DNA from: Nitrososphaerota archaeon
Lineage (GTDB): Archaea; Thermoproteota; EX4484-205; JAAOZP01
Assembly (NCBI GenBank): GCA_011605725.1
Contig: JAAOZP010000020.1
Coordinates: forward strand, 1 to 62,576
Reading direction: 5' to 3'
Length of the DNA stretch: 62,576 bases
The translations under genes and the position numbers were made by a program. The notes below the pieces were generated by a model that saw nothing but the letters and a program-made list of their open reading frames with translations, did not search any database and was not told the origin of the DNA. Shown in pieces: positions 8,520 through 16,945 of this stretch; position 1 is the stretch's first letter; every line of letters begins with the position of its first letter.

Positions 8520-9326
8520 ATGGCGGAGGCTAAGAAGATAGCAGTAGTCTATAAAACCAAGGAGCCTGAAGTTCTGAGGGTCATTGAGACGGTTAATAGG
8601 GTTATGAAGCCAGAGTCTATTGAAGAACACTCGTTGTTAAGCCTCGTAGGAAAAAAGCTGGGAGGTTTTGACCTGATTGTCTGCCTAGGGGGAGACGGAA
8701 CGCTGGTGAGAACCTGCCGGGTGGTTGAAAACGGGGGTATAATTCTTCCTGTTAACATGGGTAAGAAAGGCTATTTAATGGAGGTAGATCCTGAGAAACT
8801 GCCTTCTTATCTGGAAAAGTATCGAAAAAACGAGTTTTTAGTTGAGAAATGCTTCAAGCTTAAAATAAGCTACGGTGGCAGGATGCTTAATGCAATAAAC
8901 GAAGTTGTGATTAGGAACATAATAGGTTTAAAACAAGTAACACTGTCCGTGGAGCTTGAGGAAGGAAGCTTCATAGTAGAGGGGGATGGGGTTTTAGTTT
9001 CAACCCCAATCGGATCCTCTGCTTACTCTCTCAATGCAGGAGGACCGTTTGTTTTATCCAATGTAAACATCCTAGTATGCACTCCATTGTGCGCAAGAAG
9101 ACCATTAAGACCACTGATAGTTAATAGGGACGCGGTAATAAAAGTGAAATATTTAAGTGGAGAAGAAATACAAATGATAATAGACGGGGAGGAGGCGTTA
9201 AAGGTGGATCCTAAGGAAACCATAGAGATTACGGGGTCGACAGAAACAGTTAATATTATACGTTTCTCCAGTTCTTTCAACATTAAGCGTATGGGCAGGT
9301 TGACAGGAGGGATTGAAAACGGTTAA
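8520..9326 (+). CDS. nadK: NAD kinase
   Basis: A 268-aa NAD(+)/ATP (or polyphosphate) kinase that makes NADP. The diagnostic GGDG loop is at residues 57-60 (CLGGDGTL), followed by NMGKKGYLMEV, a substrate-binding NE block (AINEVVIRN), and the GDGVLVSTPIGSSAYSLNAGGP region. Length is standard for the archaeal form, with no inositol-phosphatase fusion. It overlaps nob1 by 14 nt. Confidence 0.95.
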   Translation: MAEAKKIAVVYKTKEPEVLRVIETVNRVMKPESIEEHSLLSLVGKKLGGFDLIVCLGGDGTLVRTCRVVENGGIILPVNMGKKGYLMEVDPEKLPSYLEKYRKNEFLVEKCFKLKISYGGRMLNAINEVVIRNIIGLKQVTLSVELEEGSFIVEGDGVLVSTPIGSSAYSLNAGGPFVLSNVNILVCTPLCARRPLRPLIVNRDAVIKVKYLSGEEIQMIIDGEEALKVDPKETIEITGSTETVNIIRFSSSFNIKRMGRLTGGIENG

Positions 9327-9846
9327 GCAGGGATATGTTCTAGACTCTACAGCGATAATACAAGGAGTGGACCCAAACTCTCTTAAGAGAGAGTCTTTCA
9401 CAATAAGAGAGCTTCTGGACGAGATTGGGGAAATAGGCAGGAGATGGATGAGAATAAAGACCGCAATGATGCTTGGAAAACTGGTAATCCGGGAGCCTTC
9501 TGTCGGAGGCATGGAGAAAGTAGAGCGTGTCGTCAAGGAATACGGGTTGTACGAAAAGCTTTCAAAACCAGACATTAAGATCCTGGCTCTGGGCTACGAG
9601 TTACACAGCGAGGAGGATTATGATATAGAGATAATAACCGATGATTACGATATTCAGAACACGGCAGCCCTTCTAAATCTGAAGTATATTTCCATAGGAA
9701 TTAAGGAAATAAGGAAAACATACATATATGTCAAGTACTGCCCCGCCTGCAAAAGGAGATATTCCGGGTATACCGGAACTGTTTGTCCAGTGTGCGGATA
9801 CAGGTTGATAGGCGTAAAGAAGGTTATTAGAGACAATACTTATTAG
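9313..9846 (+). CDS. nob1: rRNA maturation endonuclease Nob1 (PIN domain plus zinc ribbon)
   Basis: A 177-aa protein with an N-terminal PIN nuclease domain (YVLDSTAII holds the first Asp, TDDYDIQN a later one) and a C-terminal zinc ribbon CPAC...CPVCGYRL. Nob1 cleaves the 3' end of 16S rRNA precursor during small-subunit maturation. The start is TTG 9313 inside nadK, giving MKTVKQGYVLDS, which fits the usual short lead before the PIN beta strand. Its stop overlaps the stop of the convergent polC gene by four bases. Confidence 0.92.
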   Translation: MKTVKQGYVLDSTAIIQGVDPNSLKRESFTIRELLDEIGEIGRRWMRIKTAMMLGKLVIREPSVGGMEKVERVVKEYGLYEKLSKPDIKILALGYELHSEEDYDIEIITDDYDIQNTAALLNLKYISIGIKEIRKTYIYVKYCPACKRRYSGYTGTVCPVCGYRLIGVKKVIRDNTY

Positions 9847-12800
9847 AAGTAGTGTTTAAGTTTCTTCTGCGTGAGAAACGCATTATCTTCTTTCGTAAGA
9901 AAGAATGAAAGCTCCTTCTCCAGAAGCGCGAGGCTGCTTGAAAAATACGGGTCCAGACGATAAGATGCTAAAACCTTTTTCCCAAGAGTCAAGTACTTTT
10001 TAACACCACTTATATAAACTGTCGGAAGAAGCTCGCCCCCGCAAGAAGTGCATTTGGAAATAAGCGGGAGCCTCCTGAATTTTTTACCACACTTCTTGCA
10101 CCGGAATTTCTGAATATGAAACGTCTTAATGTTCCCTGAAATGTCTTTTAACAAATGAGAATTTAAAAGGTTTTCCGCAAAACCCTTTTCATCTATCCCG
10201 GTTAGGAGAGAAGTAACCTCCAGCTGTAGTTTTAGTTTTCTCTCCATAGAGCCTAAAGTACTATACACGTTTCTTTTAACACCTTTTACAATACTACTCG
10301 TATTATGAGACCAAGCTATGTTGAAGTCATCTTTACTAACTAAACGCATTATATCTAAAAGCTCCTTCGGCTTCACGCCTTGTTCCACAAGCAAGTAAAA
10401 ATCTTTATCATACTTTGTCATGTTCTCCATGTTATAGATCTGATCGTCTATTTCATCAGGTTTTAAAATAGGCATTATTATAAGTGGAGTATCCATCAAT
10501 CCTCCTGCAGCATCAGGAACATAATGCTTCGAGAAATTTAAGAAGGCGTCTAAGAGAAGAATTATAGAGTCCCCGTCTCCATCACAGTCTCTTCTTTTAG
10601 CCTGATGCCAGAAGGGGTGTGCAAAGACAACCTGTGAATCGGTGAAACCAATTATTCTACCCACGATGGCTCCAAGCGTATGAGGAGAAATCCCTAGGAT
10701 AAGATGACCAATAAGATCCTCTCTCGTCTTAATGTTGTAGTATGGCTCCACATGATAGAAAAGCCTGAGCTCCTCGTCAATAAAACTTGCAACTCTAACC
10801 AAAGAATCACCTATTTCTTTAGGAAGAATTACATCCTGGGGATAAAGGTATAGAAGCTGCTTACTTTCAGCAAGAGGATTGCCGTCAACATCCTTATCAT
10901 AGCCTAGTTTCTTCAACAATTCTACAGAAACCCCTATTTCCTCAGGCTTGAAAGCTGTTAAAGGAGCATTAGTAGCGTCGAATCGTATCGTTCCATCCTT
11001 GTATATCGTCAAACCGTGCTTAGCTCTAAGAATGCCTTTTTCAATCGGCTCAGGAACTTTATTCTTGTTCATTAACCCTTTTACCCCCTTTACTTCAGGA
11101 ATTGCGGTAATCCCAAGCGTCTTTTCAGCATCTTCTAAAATGCTTTGAAGTGGAACGTTTGTCGCATGAAAAGAGTTGCATTTACCTCTACATTTTTCGC
11201 ATTCTTCCGACTTAGAGTACGAATTACATTTTGCGCAATAGTATATGGGTATGGTACTAGACTTACACTGAGGACAATGCAAGTAGAAGGTAAGTTGGTT
11301 ACATTTTTCACAATACCTATTACAAATGTTTACGACTACGTGTCCATGGGATGCTGCAGCAACAATGTTTCTTTTTGGACCGCCTTCTAAACCTACTGGG
11401 AACAATACGTGAGAAGGAGGATCCATTTCCCTAAGTTTTGCTGCCTCAGGCCTTCCAAGTCTAGCAGATATAAAGGCTCCTTTTTTAGGCTTGATCTTAA
11501 ACTGGAGAACAGTGTTAAGATAATCGATAGAGTTTTTTTCGGAACCTGCCGGAGGCAAGGAGAATCTTGAAAGATATATTAGGAATTCAGCGTGCATTTT
11601 AGATAATCTAATATACCCGTTTTCAACCTGGAAAGGAAGACACATTTTCTCTAACTCGTCTAGCAAAGCACTATCCTCTATTGGAACAACAATATGATCT
11701 TCCTCAACCTTAGCCTTCTTGAAGCATTCAATCACGTGAAGAAGCTGGGAAGCGTCCAGATTATCTATGAAAAAGTAAAAGGCAGGGTGAAGAGGGATAT
11801 CTAGGGCCAAGCTTATCTGCAGGGCTGTTCCAAAATCAATATTGATAAATGGATTCTTAACGATATCCCAGAGGAAACTAGCCTCCAAAGGAAGGCTCTT
11901 AATCTTAGCCTCCTTATCCTTAAGGACGGCTTCAAGCTCCGCAGCCCATTGTTCTTCAGTGTATCCCACCTTGTCAAGTGGAGTGTTCCCCTCAATATAG
12001 TCACCTACAGATATTAGGATATCGCCAAGAAAAAGCACTTTAGAGATATTATGTTGAATCCTTTTAAGCTTATCCTCATTTTCAACAAGATACACAGAGC
12101 CGTCATGCGTCTTAACTATGGGAGGCATAATCGAATCCACAGGCATCACTATAGCTGATTTCCCAGGTCGATCTATCCTAAGCTGGGAGCCTATGGACAG
12201 GAATCCCCTGAGGAGCTCCATCGCCACAGGATGGATTCCCATTGCCATCAACCCGGTGTTTCTAGCTCTTCCATACCTTATTCTGAACCCTCCGAAAGCT
12301 TCAGAAGATGAGAAGAAAGGCCTCCCGATTAAAACCTCTTTGAGGTATTCTGACTTTGTGCTTTCAACCTCAATTCTAGATATCCAGGACCATCCGGATA
12401 TGTTAAGCTTATTGATTATACTTTCAAACTTCTTAACCCTACCAATTATGCCATCGTTTATAATTCTTAAAGCACCACCCCTAAGCCTGTTCGTCTCAAC
12501 TCTCGGAAGATCCCTATAAATGACCACCTCGGTTTCTTCAGAGGGTGGACCAGTAATCTCCACAGGAAGATTCTCTATAACTTCAGCAATTTGATCCTTA
12601 GCAACTTTATATTGAAACCTGTTTTTACCTCTCTCGTATAACCTTAATTCCTCCACGTAACGCGAAACCTCTTCCTTAGTAGGCTTGTATCTATCAAGTT
12701 TCAACACTCTTCTTATAAAGTCTGCGAGAATTATGGAGAGGGCTTGCTCCGTGCCTCCGGCAGACCTCATCGGTCCCGAGAAATAAACAGCCAAGTACCT

Positions 12801-13190
12801 AGTATTGTCAGCGTTCTTCTTTATCAGAACTTTCTCTATGCCCTCTATGGGGGCCGCTGTAGTTCCCGGGGGAGTCAATGAAGCAAGCGCAGCCTTCAAC
12901 GCTAGTTCCGCTGCTTTTTCTTCAGAAAATGACCCGAATCTTCCCAGTACGATGTCTTCAGCTATTTTGAATGGTATTTCAATCGGAGGCAGAGTTTTTT
13001 TAAGCTCCTCAAACCTTTCCCTAAACCCATTTAAGCCAAGTATCTTTTCGATTGTTTCAGCCTGGGAGAATGAGATTATAGATTCTGGTTTTTTCTCAGG
13101 ATCATAGCCATTTTCCTTAGCTCGGACGGCGTATCTGTATGCTTCCCAGAATCTCTCCCGTATAAAGTGGTTATATGCTTCGATATTCAT
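9843..13190 (-). CDS. polC: DNA polymerase D large subunit (DP2)
   Basis: A 1115-aa DP2, the catalytic subunit of archaeal replicative PolD. It has the N-terminal FSGPMRSAGGTEQA block, a long Cys-rich zinc region (CNRYCEKCNQ, CPQC, YYCAKC, CEKCRGKC) near the middle, the double-psi beta-barrel active-site motif DCDGDGD, and a C-terminal zinc motif (CKKCGKK, CTSCGG). Many archaeal DP2 genes have an intein at the active site; this one does not. DP1 is not in the window. PolD excludes an ordinary crenarchaeote. The start ATG at 13190 lies within the GGGP synthase gene (20-nt overlap). Confidence 0.97.
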   Translation of the reverse strand: MNIEAYNHFIRERFWEAYRYAVRAKENGYDPEKKPESIISFSQAETIEKILGLNGFRERFEELKKTLPPIEIPFKIAEDIVLGRFGSFSEEKAAELALKAALASLTPPGTTAAPIEGIEKVLIKKNADNTRYLAVYFSGPMRSAGGTEQALSIILADFIRRVLKLDRYKPTKEEVSRYVEELRLYERGKNRFQYKVAKDQIAEVIENLPVEITGPPSEETEVVIYRDLPRVETNRLRGGALRIINDGIIGRVKKFESIINKLNISGWSWISRIEVESTKSEYLKEVLIGRPFFSSSEAFGGFRIRYGRARNTGLMAMGIHPVAMELLRGFLSIGSQLRIDRPGKSAIVMPVDSIMPPIVKTHDGSVYLVENEDKLKRIQHNISKVLFLGDILISVGDYIEGNTPLDKVGYTEEQWAAELEAVLKDKEAKIKSLPLEASFLWDIVKNPFINIDFGTALQISLALDIPLHPAFYFFIDNLDASQLLHVIECFKKAKVEEDHIVVPIEDSALLDELEKMCLPFQVENGYIRLSKMHAEFLIYLSRFSLPPAGSEKNSIDYLNTVLQFKIKPKKGAFISARLGRPEAAKLREMDPPSHVLFPVGLEGGPKRNIVAAASHGHVVVNICNRYCEKCNQLTFYLHCPQCKSSTIPIYYCAKCNSYSKSEECEKCRGKCNSFHATNVPLQSILEDAEKTLGITAIPEVKGVKGLMNKNKVPEPIEKGILRAKHGLTIYKDGTIRFDATNAPLTAFKPEEIGVSVELLKKLGYDKDVDGNPLAESKQLLYLYPQDVILPKEIGDSLVRVASFIDEELRLFYHVEPYYNIKTREDLIGHLILGISPHTLGAIVGRIIGFTDSQVVFAHPFWHQAKRRDCDGDGDSIILLLDAFLNFSKHYVPDAAGGLMDTPLIIMPILKPDEIDDQIYNMENMTKYDKDFYLLVEQGVKPKELLDIMRLVSKDDFNIAWSHNTSSIVKGVKRNVYSTLGSMERKLKLQLEVTSLLTGIDEKGFAENLLNSHLLKDISGNIKTFHIQKFRCKKCGKKFRRLPLISKCTSCGGELLPTVYISGVKKYLTLGKKVLASYRLDPYFSSSLALLEKELSFFLTKEDNAFLTQKKLKHYF

Positions 13191-13959
13191 CTTTAGCGCT
13201 GCCTTTCTTCAATGCGCCTTTCCGCCCACCCTCCATTATCTCAGAAAGCTTCTCATCGAGAATGCTGGTTTCCTCCAAAACATCGCCTGTAACTATAACG
13301 TCAGCACCGGCAGAAACGACATTCTCCGCAGCTAAGCCATCTCTTATGCCTCCACCTACAATAAGCGGAATGCTAATACATTTTTTAACCATGGTTATCA
13401 ACTTTTCAGGAACATGCGACGTAGCACCAGAGCCTGCTTCAAGATAGATAAACCTGAAGCCAAGAGCTTCAGCAGCCATAGCGTAACCTACTGTTAACTC
13501 AGGTATTTCAAAAGGAAGAGGCCTGGCATCACCTATGTACCCAGCTGCACCGCCAGTACCGAGTATCAAGTAAGCCATCGGAATGGCTTCCAATCCTAAC
13601 TCCCTTATGGCCTTGATTCCAAGGACTTGTGCACCAATAATATAGTATGGATTTGACGAGTTTAGAAGAGACATGAACCAGATCGCATCAGCACCTCGAG
13701 CTATGCTTGCAACATTACTGGGGAAAATAATCACAGGTAGTTTTGAATTAGATTTAATCTTAACAATAGCCTCCTCATAGTCAGAAGTTCTGTGCGAAGT
13801 ACTTCCACCGACCATGAATGCAGATGTGCCAGAGGCCTCAGCCGCCCTAACTACTTCCTCAATCCTGCTCATTTTCTCAGGATCGATTAAGGTGATATGT
13901 ATGAAACCGTTCTCCTCGATCTTCTCGTACAAGTATTTTTCTGTCTTCCCTATTCGCAA
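13171..13959 (-). CDS. Geranylgeranylglyceryl phosphate synthase
   Basis: A 262-aa TIM-barrel prenyltransferase that forms the first ether bond of archaeal lipids from sn-glycerol-1-phosphate and GGPP. Visible are the N-terminal THITLIDPEK (seen here as FIHITLIDPEK), the phosphate-binding VGGSTS, YLEAGSGA and VGGGIRD motifs. Length fits group II archaeal enzymes. TTG start at 13959. It overlaps the downstream polC by 20 nt, so the two are cotranscribed with elf1 upstream. Confidence 0.93.
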   Translation of the reverse strand: MRIGKTEKYLYEKIEENGFIHITLIDPEKMSRIEEVVRAAEASGTSAFMVGGSTSHRTSDYEEAIVKIKSNSKLPVIIFPSNVASIARGADAIWFMSLLNSSNPYYIIGAQVLGIKAIRELGLEAIPMAYLILGTGGAAGYIGDARPLPFEIPELTVGYAMAAEALGFRFIYLEAGSGATSHVPEKLITMVKKCISIPLIVGGGIRDGLAAENVVSAGADVIVTGDVLEETSILDEKLSEIMEGGRKGALKKGSAKDEYRSI

Positions 13960-14004
13960 CCTGTTTAAAGCAAGTTAGAGAATATATAAATCTAAAAGCG
14001 TGCG

Positions 14005-14244
14005 CTAGGAAATCTCACCACTATGATATTTATCTACAAACCTATTGAAGTAATCAACATTCTCCATGTTCTTAACATATTCTAGAGTCGTTGCCAAGCT
14101 GCAATTACCACATACGACTCTCACACTTCCCGAAGCCTTGTCTTCAATAACAGAAACTGCTTGTATACCACATTTTGGGCAGGGAAAAATCTTTGGAATA
14201 ACCTTACGAATAACCTTAGCTTCTCTCCTTCTTCTTCTAGCCAT
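14005..14244 (-). CDS. Elf1-like zinc-ribbon transcription elongation factor
   Basis: A 79-aa protein with a very basic start (MARRRRREAKV) and one zinc ribbon, CPKC at about residues 27-30 and CGNC at about 51-54. This is the arrangement of Elf1, a transcription elongation factor shared by eukaryotes and many TACK/Asgard archaea. It heads the leftward elf1-GGGPS-polC unit. The alternative, a generic small zinc-ribbon protein, is less likely given the RRRRR lead and the VDxxxxFVD tail. Confidence 0.82.
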   Translation of the reverse strand: MARRRRREAKVIRKVIPKIFPCPKCGIQAVSVIEDKASGSVRVVCGNCSLATTLEYVKNMENVDYFNRFVDKYHSGEIS

Positions 14245-14375
14245 GTTTCAACATTCTCCACGCACCTATTTTTCCCTTTCTTCGCAGCCTGGTTGAAGAG
14301 AAGGAGTGCTCACGAAAATCCTATAGGGTATACAAAAAAGTATAACTACAGGTCGCCGTTAACAAAAATAGAAAT

Positions 14376-14765
14376 ATGGCAGAAAAGAACAGGAAAACCG
14401 ATATTATTATTGGAAAACTTTTAGAGGACTCGAACCTTACTCCGAAACAGCTTGAAGCCCTGTTACTATATTCCAGTAGCATAGAGCAGAGAATAGTCAA
14501 GAACGGATACGTAGATATTGATGGTAAAAAAGTCTCTAAAGGCGCCTTCTTCAGGATATTAAGCCAAGCCAAGAAAAACGTTAGAAAATCAATAGTTACA
14601 TTGATATTAATGTCATATACAGGCTTAATGGATGTAGATCAATTTAGTGCAATCATGCAAATTGCGAACATAATGATGCAATCCAAAGGTCAAGATGAGG
14701 ATTTGATTAGGACGCTCTTAGAAAAACTCAAAGTTATCGTTGACATTAGGAAAAGAGCAAAGTAA
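14376..14765 (+). CDS. Hypothetical helical protein
   Basis: A 129-aa protein predicted by eye to be mostly helical, with no Cys, no signal and no membrane segment. The middle (SKGAFFRILSQAKKNVRKSIVTLI) resembles a helix-turn-helix layout but has no clear family. ATG start at 14376, the first gene of a rightward run followed by two DNA-binding proteins with 33- and 12-nt gaps, so a role in the same regulatory unit is possible. Unrecognised. Confidence 0.6.
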   Translation: MAEKNRKTDIIIGKLLEDSNLTPKQLEALLLYSSSIEQRIVKNGYVDIDGKKVSKGAFFRILSQAKKNVRKSIVTLILMSYTGLMDVDQFSAIMQIANIMMQSKGQDEDLIRTLLEKLKVIVDIRKRAK

Positions 14766-14798
14766 AAATACCTTAGTCCAGCACAGGGTAAGCAAGCA

Positions 14799-15395
14799 AT
14801 GGATCTACTTAATCTTCTAAAGCGGCCAGGAGAAGAGATACGGAAAGAGAGAAAAAGAAAAGGGTTAACTCAGAGTTTACTAGCTAAAAAAGCAAAAGTA
14901 AGTCAAGCCTTAATAGCAAGGATTGAAAAACAACAGGTAGATCCGCGGCTTTCAACACTACGAAAGATCGTTGAAGCATTAATAGAGGAAGAAAACCAAA
15001 AGGGGACAAGAGCCATAGATATAGCAGTACGTGACGTCATAGTTGTGAATCATGATGATACTATTGAAAAAGCCGTTAAGCTCATGCGTAGATATGGCAT
15101 ATCGCAGCTACCTGTATTGAGGAATGGGACCCCGATAGGAGCAGTTGAGGAATTGGAACTTTTAAAGGCCTTTTCCAAGGAGAAAGATCTAGACAAATTT
15201 TATCAGAAAAAAGTGGTAGAAGCCATTTCATCAGTATACCCCATGGTAGAACCGGATACGAGCGTAACGGATGTTGTAGATTACCTTTTGAAGGGGCATA
15301 ATGCCGTTTTAGTAACCAGAAACGGGCGATTAGAGGGCATAATAACTAAGATTGACGTCTTGATGAAAAGTAAAAATATAATAGCATCAGTTTAG
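14799..15395 (+). CDS. HTH (XRE-type) and tandem CBS domain protein
   Basis: A 198-aa protein. Residues about 8-62 form a Cro/CI-type helix-turn-helix (GLTQSLLAKKAKVSQALIAR is the DNA-reading part). Residues 70-195 contain two CBS motifs (YGISQLPVLRNGTPIGAV and HNAVLVTRNGRLEGIITK). CBS pairs bind adenosyl nucleotides, so this is probably an adenylate- or SAM-responsive transcription regulator. The architecture is common in archaea. Target unknown; it is next to the replication origin region. Confidence 0.85.
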   Translation: MDLLNLLKRPGEEIRKERKRKGLTQSLLAKKAKVSQALIARIEKQQVDPRLSTLRKIVEALIEEENQKGTRAIDIAVRDVIVVNHDDTIEKAVKLMRRYGISQLPVLRNGTPIGAVEELELLKAFSKEKDLDKFYQKKVVEAISSVYPMVEPDTSVTDVVDYLLKGHNAVLVTRNGRLEGIITKIDVLMKSKNIIASV

Positions 15396-15407
15396 CATCA
15401 AAAACAG

Positions 15408-15866
15408 ATGGTATCATTATTCGGAAAGGGGAAGAAAGAAGTCGAGGAAAGACTTTTAGAGTTGAAAGAGAAGAATGACGCCTTAGAAAAAAGACTTGAC
15501 GAAACGCTAGAGAAACTAGAGAAACTAGAAAGGGGAGCGAGACTATTAACAGAAGCGGTTTATAAGATAATCACTTACCTGAAAGATCTCGAGTCGTCGA
15601 AAGAAGAAGTAAGGCAAGAATTAGAAGAGAAACCCTTCGAAACAATTAGAAAGAAAGAATCTTCAAGGGAAGAGTATCTTACTGAAACAGAGGAGAAACT
15701 CATAGATGAAATCAGGAGTAAAGGAATGTTGACTGTAGGCGAATGTTACATGCGTGTGGGAAGATCAAAGGAACATGTAAGCAGAATGTTAAAAAGACTC
15801 GTTGAAAAAGGCATTTTAAAAAGAGAAAGAAGGGGCAAAACTTTTTACTATAAGCTCGCCGAGTAA
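15408..15866 (+). CDS. Coiled-coil protein with C-terminal winged helix
   Basis: A 152-aa protein. The N-terminal half (residues 10-75) is a charged heptad-type coiled coil (EKRLDETLEKLEKLERG), the C-terminal 65 residues a MarR/ArsR-like winged helix (MLTVGECYMRVGRSKEHVSR, then ILKRERRGKTFYY as wing). It likely dimerises through the coiled coil and binds DNA. It is cotranscribed with the HTH-CBS protein, 12 nt upstream, and converges on another winged-helix gene. Confidence 0.75.
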   Translation: MVSLFGKGKKEVEERLLELKEKNDALEKRLDETLEKLEKLERGARLLTEAVYKIITYLKDLESSKEEVRQELEEKPFETIRKKESSREEYLTETEEKLIDEIRSKGMLTVGECYMRVGRSKEHVSRMLKRLVEKGILKRERRGKTFYYKLAE

Positions 15867-15875
15867 TGAATGATG

Positions 15876-16343
15876 CTATTCATTTTTTAGAAGAATGGTT
15901 GCAACTTGGTAAATGTATTCTCTTCCTCTTTTTCTTCTCACTAGGAACCCCTTATCATGCAGCCTCATCAGATAGGTGGCGACTGTACTCAGTTGGATAG
16001 GTTTACCGATTCTCTCTTCATATCTATTCTTAACGTCTTTTGAAGAGAAATCCATATTTCTAAATTCTCTTATAACTTTCAAAATATTGCTTAATGTTTC
16101 TCCCTGTTTGCGTAATACTTCAAAGACGTATCCGTCATTAGTTTTCTTCATTATTTTTTCCTGAGACGAAATGGAAAGCACATCTTGGTTAAGAGTTTCC
16201 CGTAGAAGCATTAATGGAAGAAGATTGGGAAGTATTGATGCATATTTATCGAGACCCTCTCCTTCCAACCTAAGTGAGATAAGTACGTCTGAACCATCGG
16301 AAAAACGGATCTCAAGTTTTTTCCCGCTATCTCTGTTAATCAC
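15876..16343 (-). CDS. Winged-helix DNA-binding protein
   Basis: A 155-aa protein. The N-terminal part is a beta-rich domain (LEIRFSDGSDVLISLRL) of unknown role. The C-terminal 75 residues look like a winged helix: VLRKQGETLSNILKVIREF, LSTVATYLMRLHDKGFL as recognition helix, and RRKRGREYIYQVA as wing. It is transcribed away from the ORB-containing region, which is its upstream sequence, so it could act there. No precise family. Confidence 0.7.
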   Translation of the reverse strand: MINRDSGKKLEIRFSDGSDVLISLRLEGEGLDKYASILPNLLPLMLLRETLNQDVLSISSQEKIMKKTNDGYVFEVLRKQGETLSNILKVIREFRNMDFSSKDVKNRYEERIGKPIQLSTVATYLMRLHDKGFLVRRKRGREYIYQVATILLKNE

Positions 16344-16398
16344 AGCGTTCAGCTGATTTTTGGATATAACTTAGGTAAATAAGTGTTAACAAGCAGTT

Positions 16399-16413
16399 TT
16401 TCCAGTGGAAATA
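16399..16413 (+). repeat. Partial ORB-like element
   Basis: Contains CCAGTGGAAAT, the 5' half of the archaeal origin recognition box consensus, but lacks the G-run that the other boxes carry. May be a mini-ORB or chance. Confidence 0.4.
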
Positions 16414-16503
16414 AAAAAGCTTAAAACGCAGTTGTTTTTAAAAAAACGATGCGATTCACAGGGTTTCTTCTACAAAAAGCAGAAAAAAGTGAAGCTTTCC
16501 AAG

Positions 16504-16529
16504 TTCCAGTAGAAATGCAGGGGTGAGGG
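16504..16529 (+). repeat. ORB-like element, forward
   Basis: TTCCAGTAGAAATGCAGGGG followed by TGAGG. It has both the dyad-like half (TTCCAGTAGAAA) and the G-run expected for Orc1/Cdc6 binding, and is the best match of the set. Confidence 0.65.
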
Positions 16530-16661
16530 TTAAATACAGAAGAAGAGAGAGAAAAAAGAAGTAAGTTAAGGAAAAACGAAAAACGAGGGGAAGAAAAGAA
16601 GGAAGGAGGGAAAAGGACAGGAAGAAAACACATCTTCAGAAGAGAACAGAAAAAGATCCCC

Positions 16662-16685
16662 TACACCCCTTCATTTCTTTTGAAA
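16662..16685 (-). repeat. ORB-like element, inverted
   Basis: Read on the minus strand it gives TTCAAAAGAAATGAAGGGGT followed by GTA, sharing AGAAATGAAGGGGTG with the forward box at 16504. Opposite orientation of boxes around an AT-rich region is typical for archaeal origins. Confidence 0.6.
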
Positions 16686-16835
16686 AAGAATCTGGGAAAA
16701 AGAATCTCTGGAAAATAAAATTTATCTTAAACTAAAAGATACTTAATGAAAGCTTTTTATTCTCTGCACCATTGAAAGAAGCAGTGTGGAGAATAATTAT
16801 CTCTAAATTTTTAAATGAATCTCTCCTAAAAGCGT

Positions 16836-16858
16836 GTGGAGAAGAAATAGAGGGGTGC
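16836..16858 (+). repeat. ORB-like element, forward, nearest orc1
   Basis: Contains AGAAATAGAGGGGTG, preceded by GTGTGGAG. The same GTGTGGAG lead occurs again at about 16784 without the G-run. Lies about 90 nt upstream of the orc1/cdc6 start, so binding could also regulate that gene. Confidence 0.55.
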
Positions 16859-16945
16859 GAGCGACTTGTTACTATTTTTTTGTACCTTTTTCTCTAAACA
16901 ATTCTCCAATTCATTTTTCTTTAGAAAGAAGTCTCCAGCTTTCTA

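Larger units (their letters stand above)
16344..16945. other. Probable chromosomal replication origin (oriC)
   Basis: About 600 bp without a gene, directly upstream of orc1/cdc6, the usual place of an archaeal origin. It contains three copies of the core AGAAATnnAGGGGTG, two direct and one inverted, each preceded by a partial TCCAGT-type half, plus a further CCAGTGGAAAT near 16402. These match the general form of origin recognition boxes (TCCAGTGGAAAC followed by a G-run). Between and after the boxes lie very AT-rich stretches (about 16690-16760 and 16800-16825) suited to unwinding. One strand is strongly purine-rich (16540-16660). Function is inferred. Confidence 0.75.

Noticed and set aside
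9843..13190. Intein at the DP2 active site
   Set aside because: DCDGDGD and surrounding sequence are continuous with normal spacing.
16540..16660. Purine-rich stretch as a coding region
   Set aside because: Frames here are artefacts of AAG/GAA-rich DNA in the origin region; no start, no conserved-looking protein.
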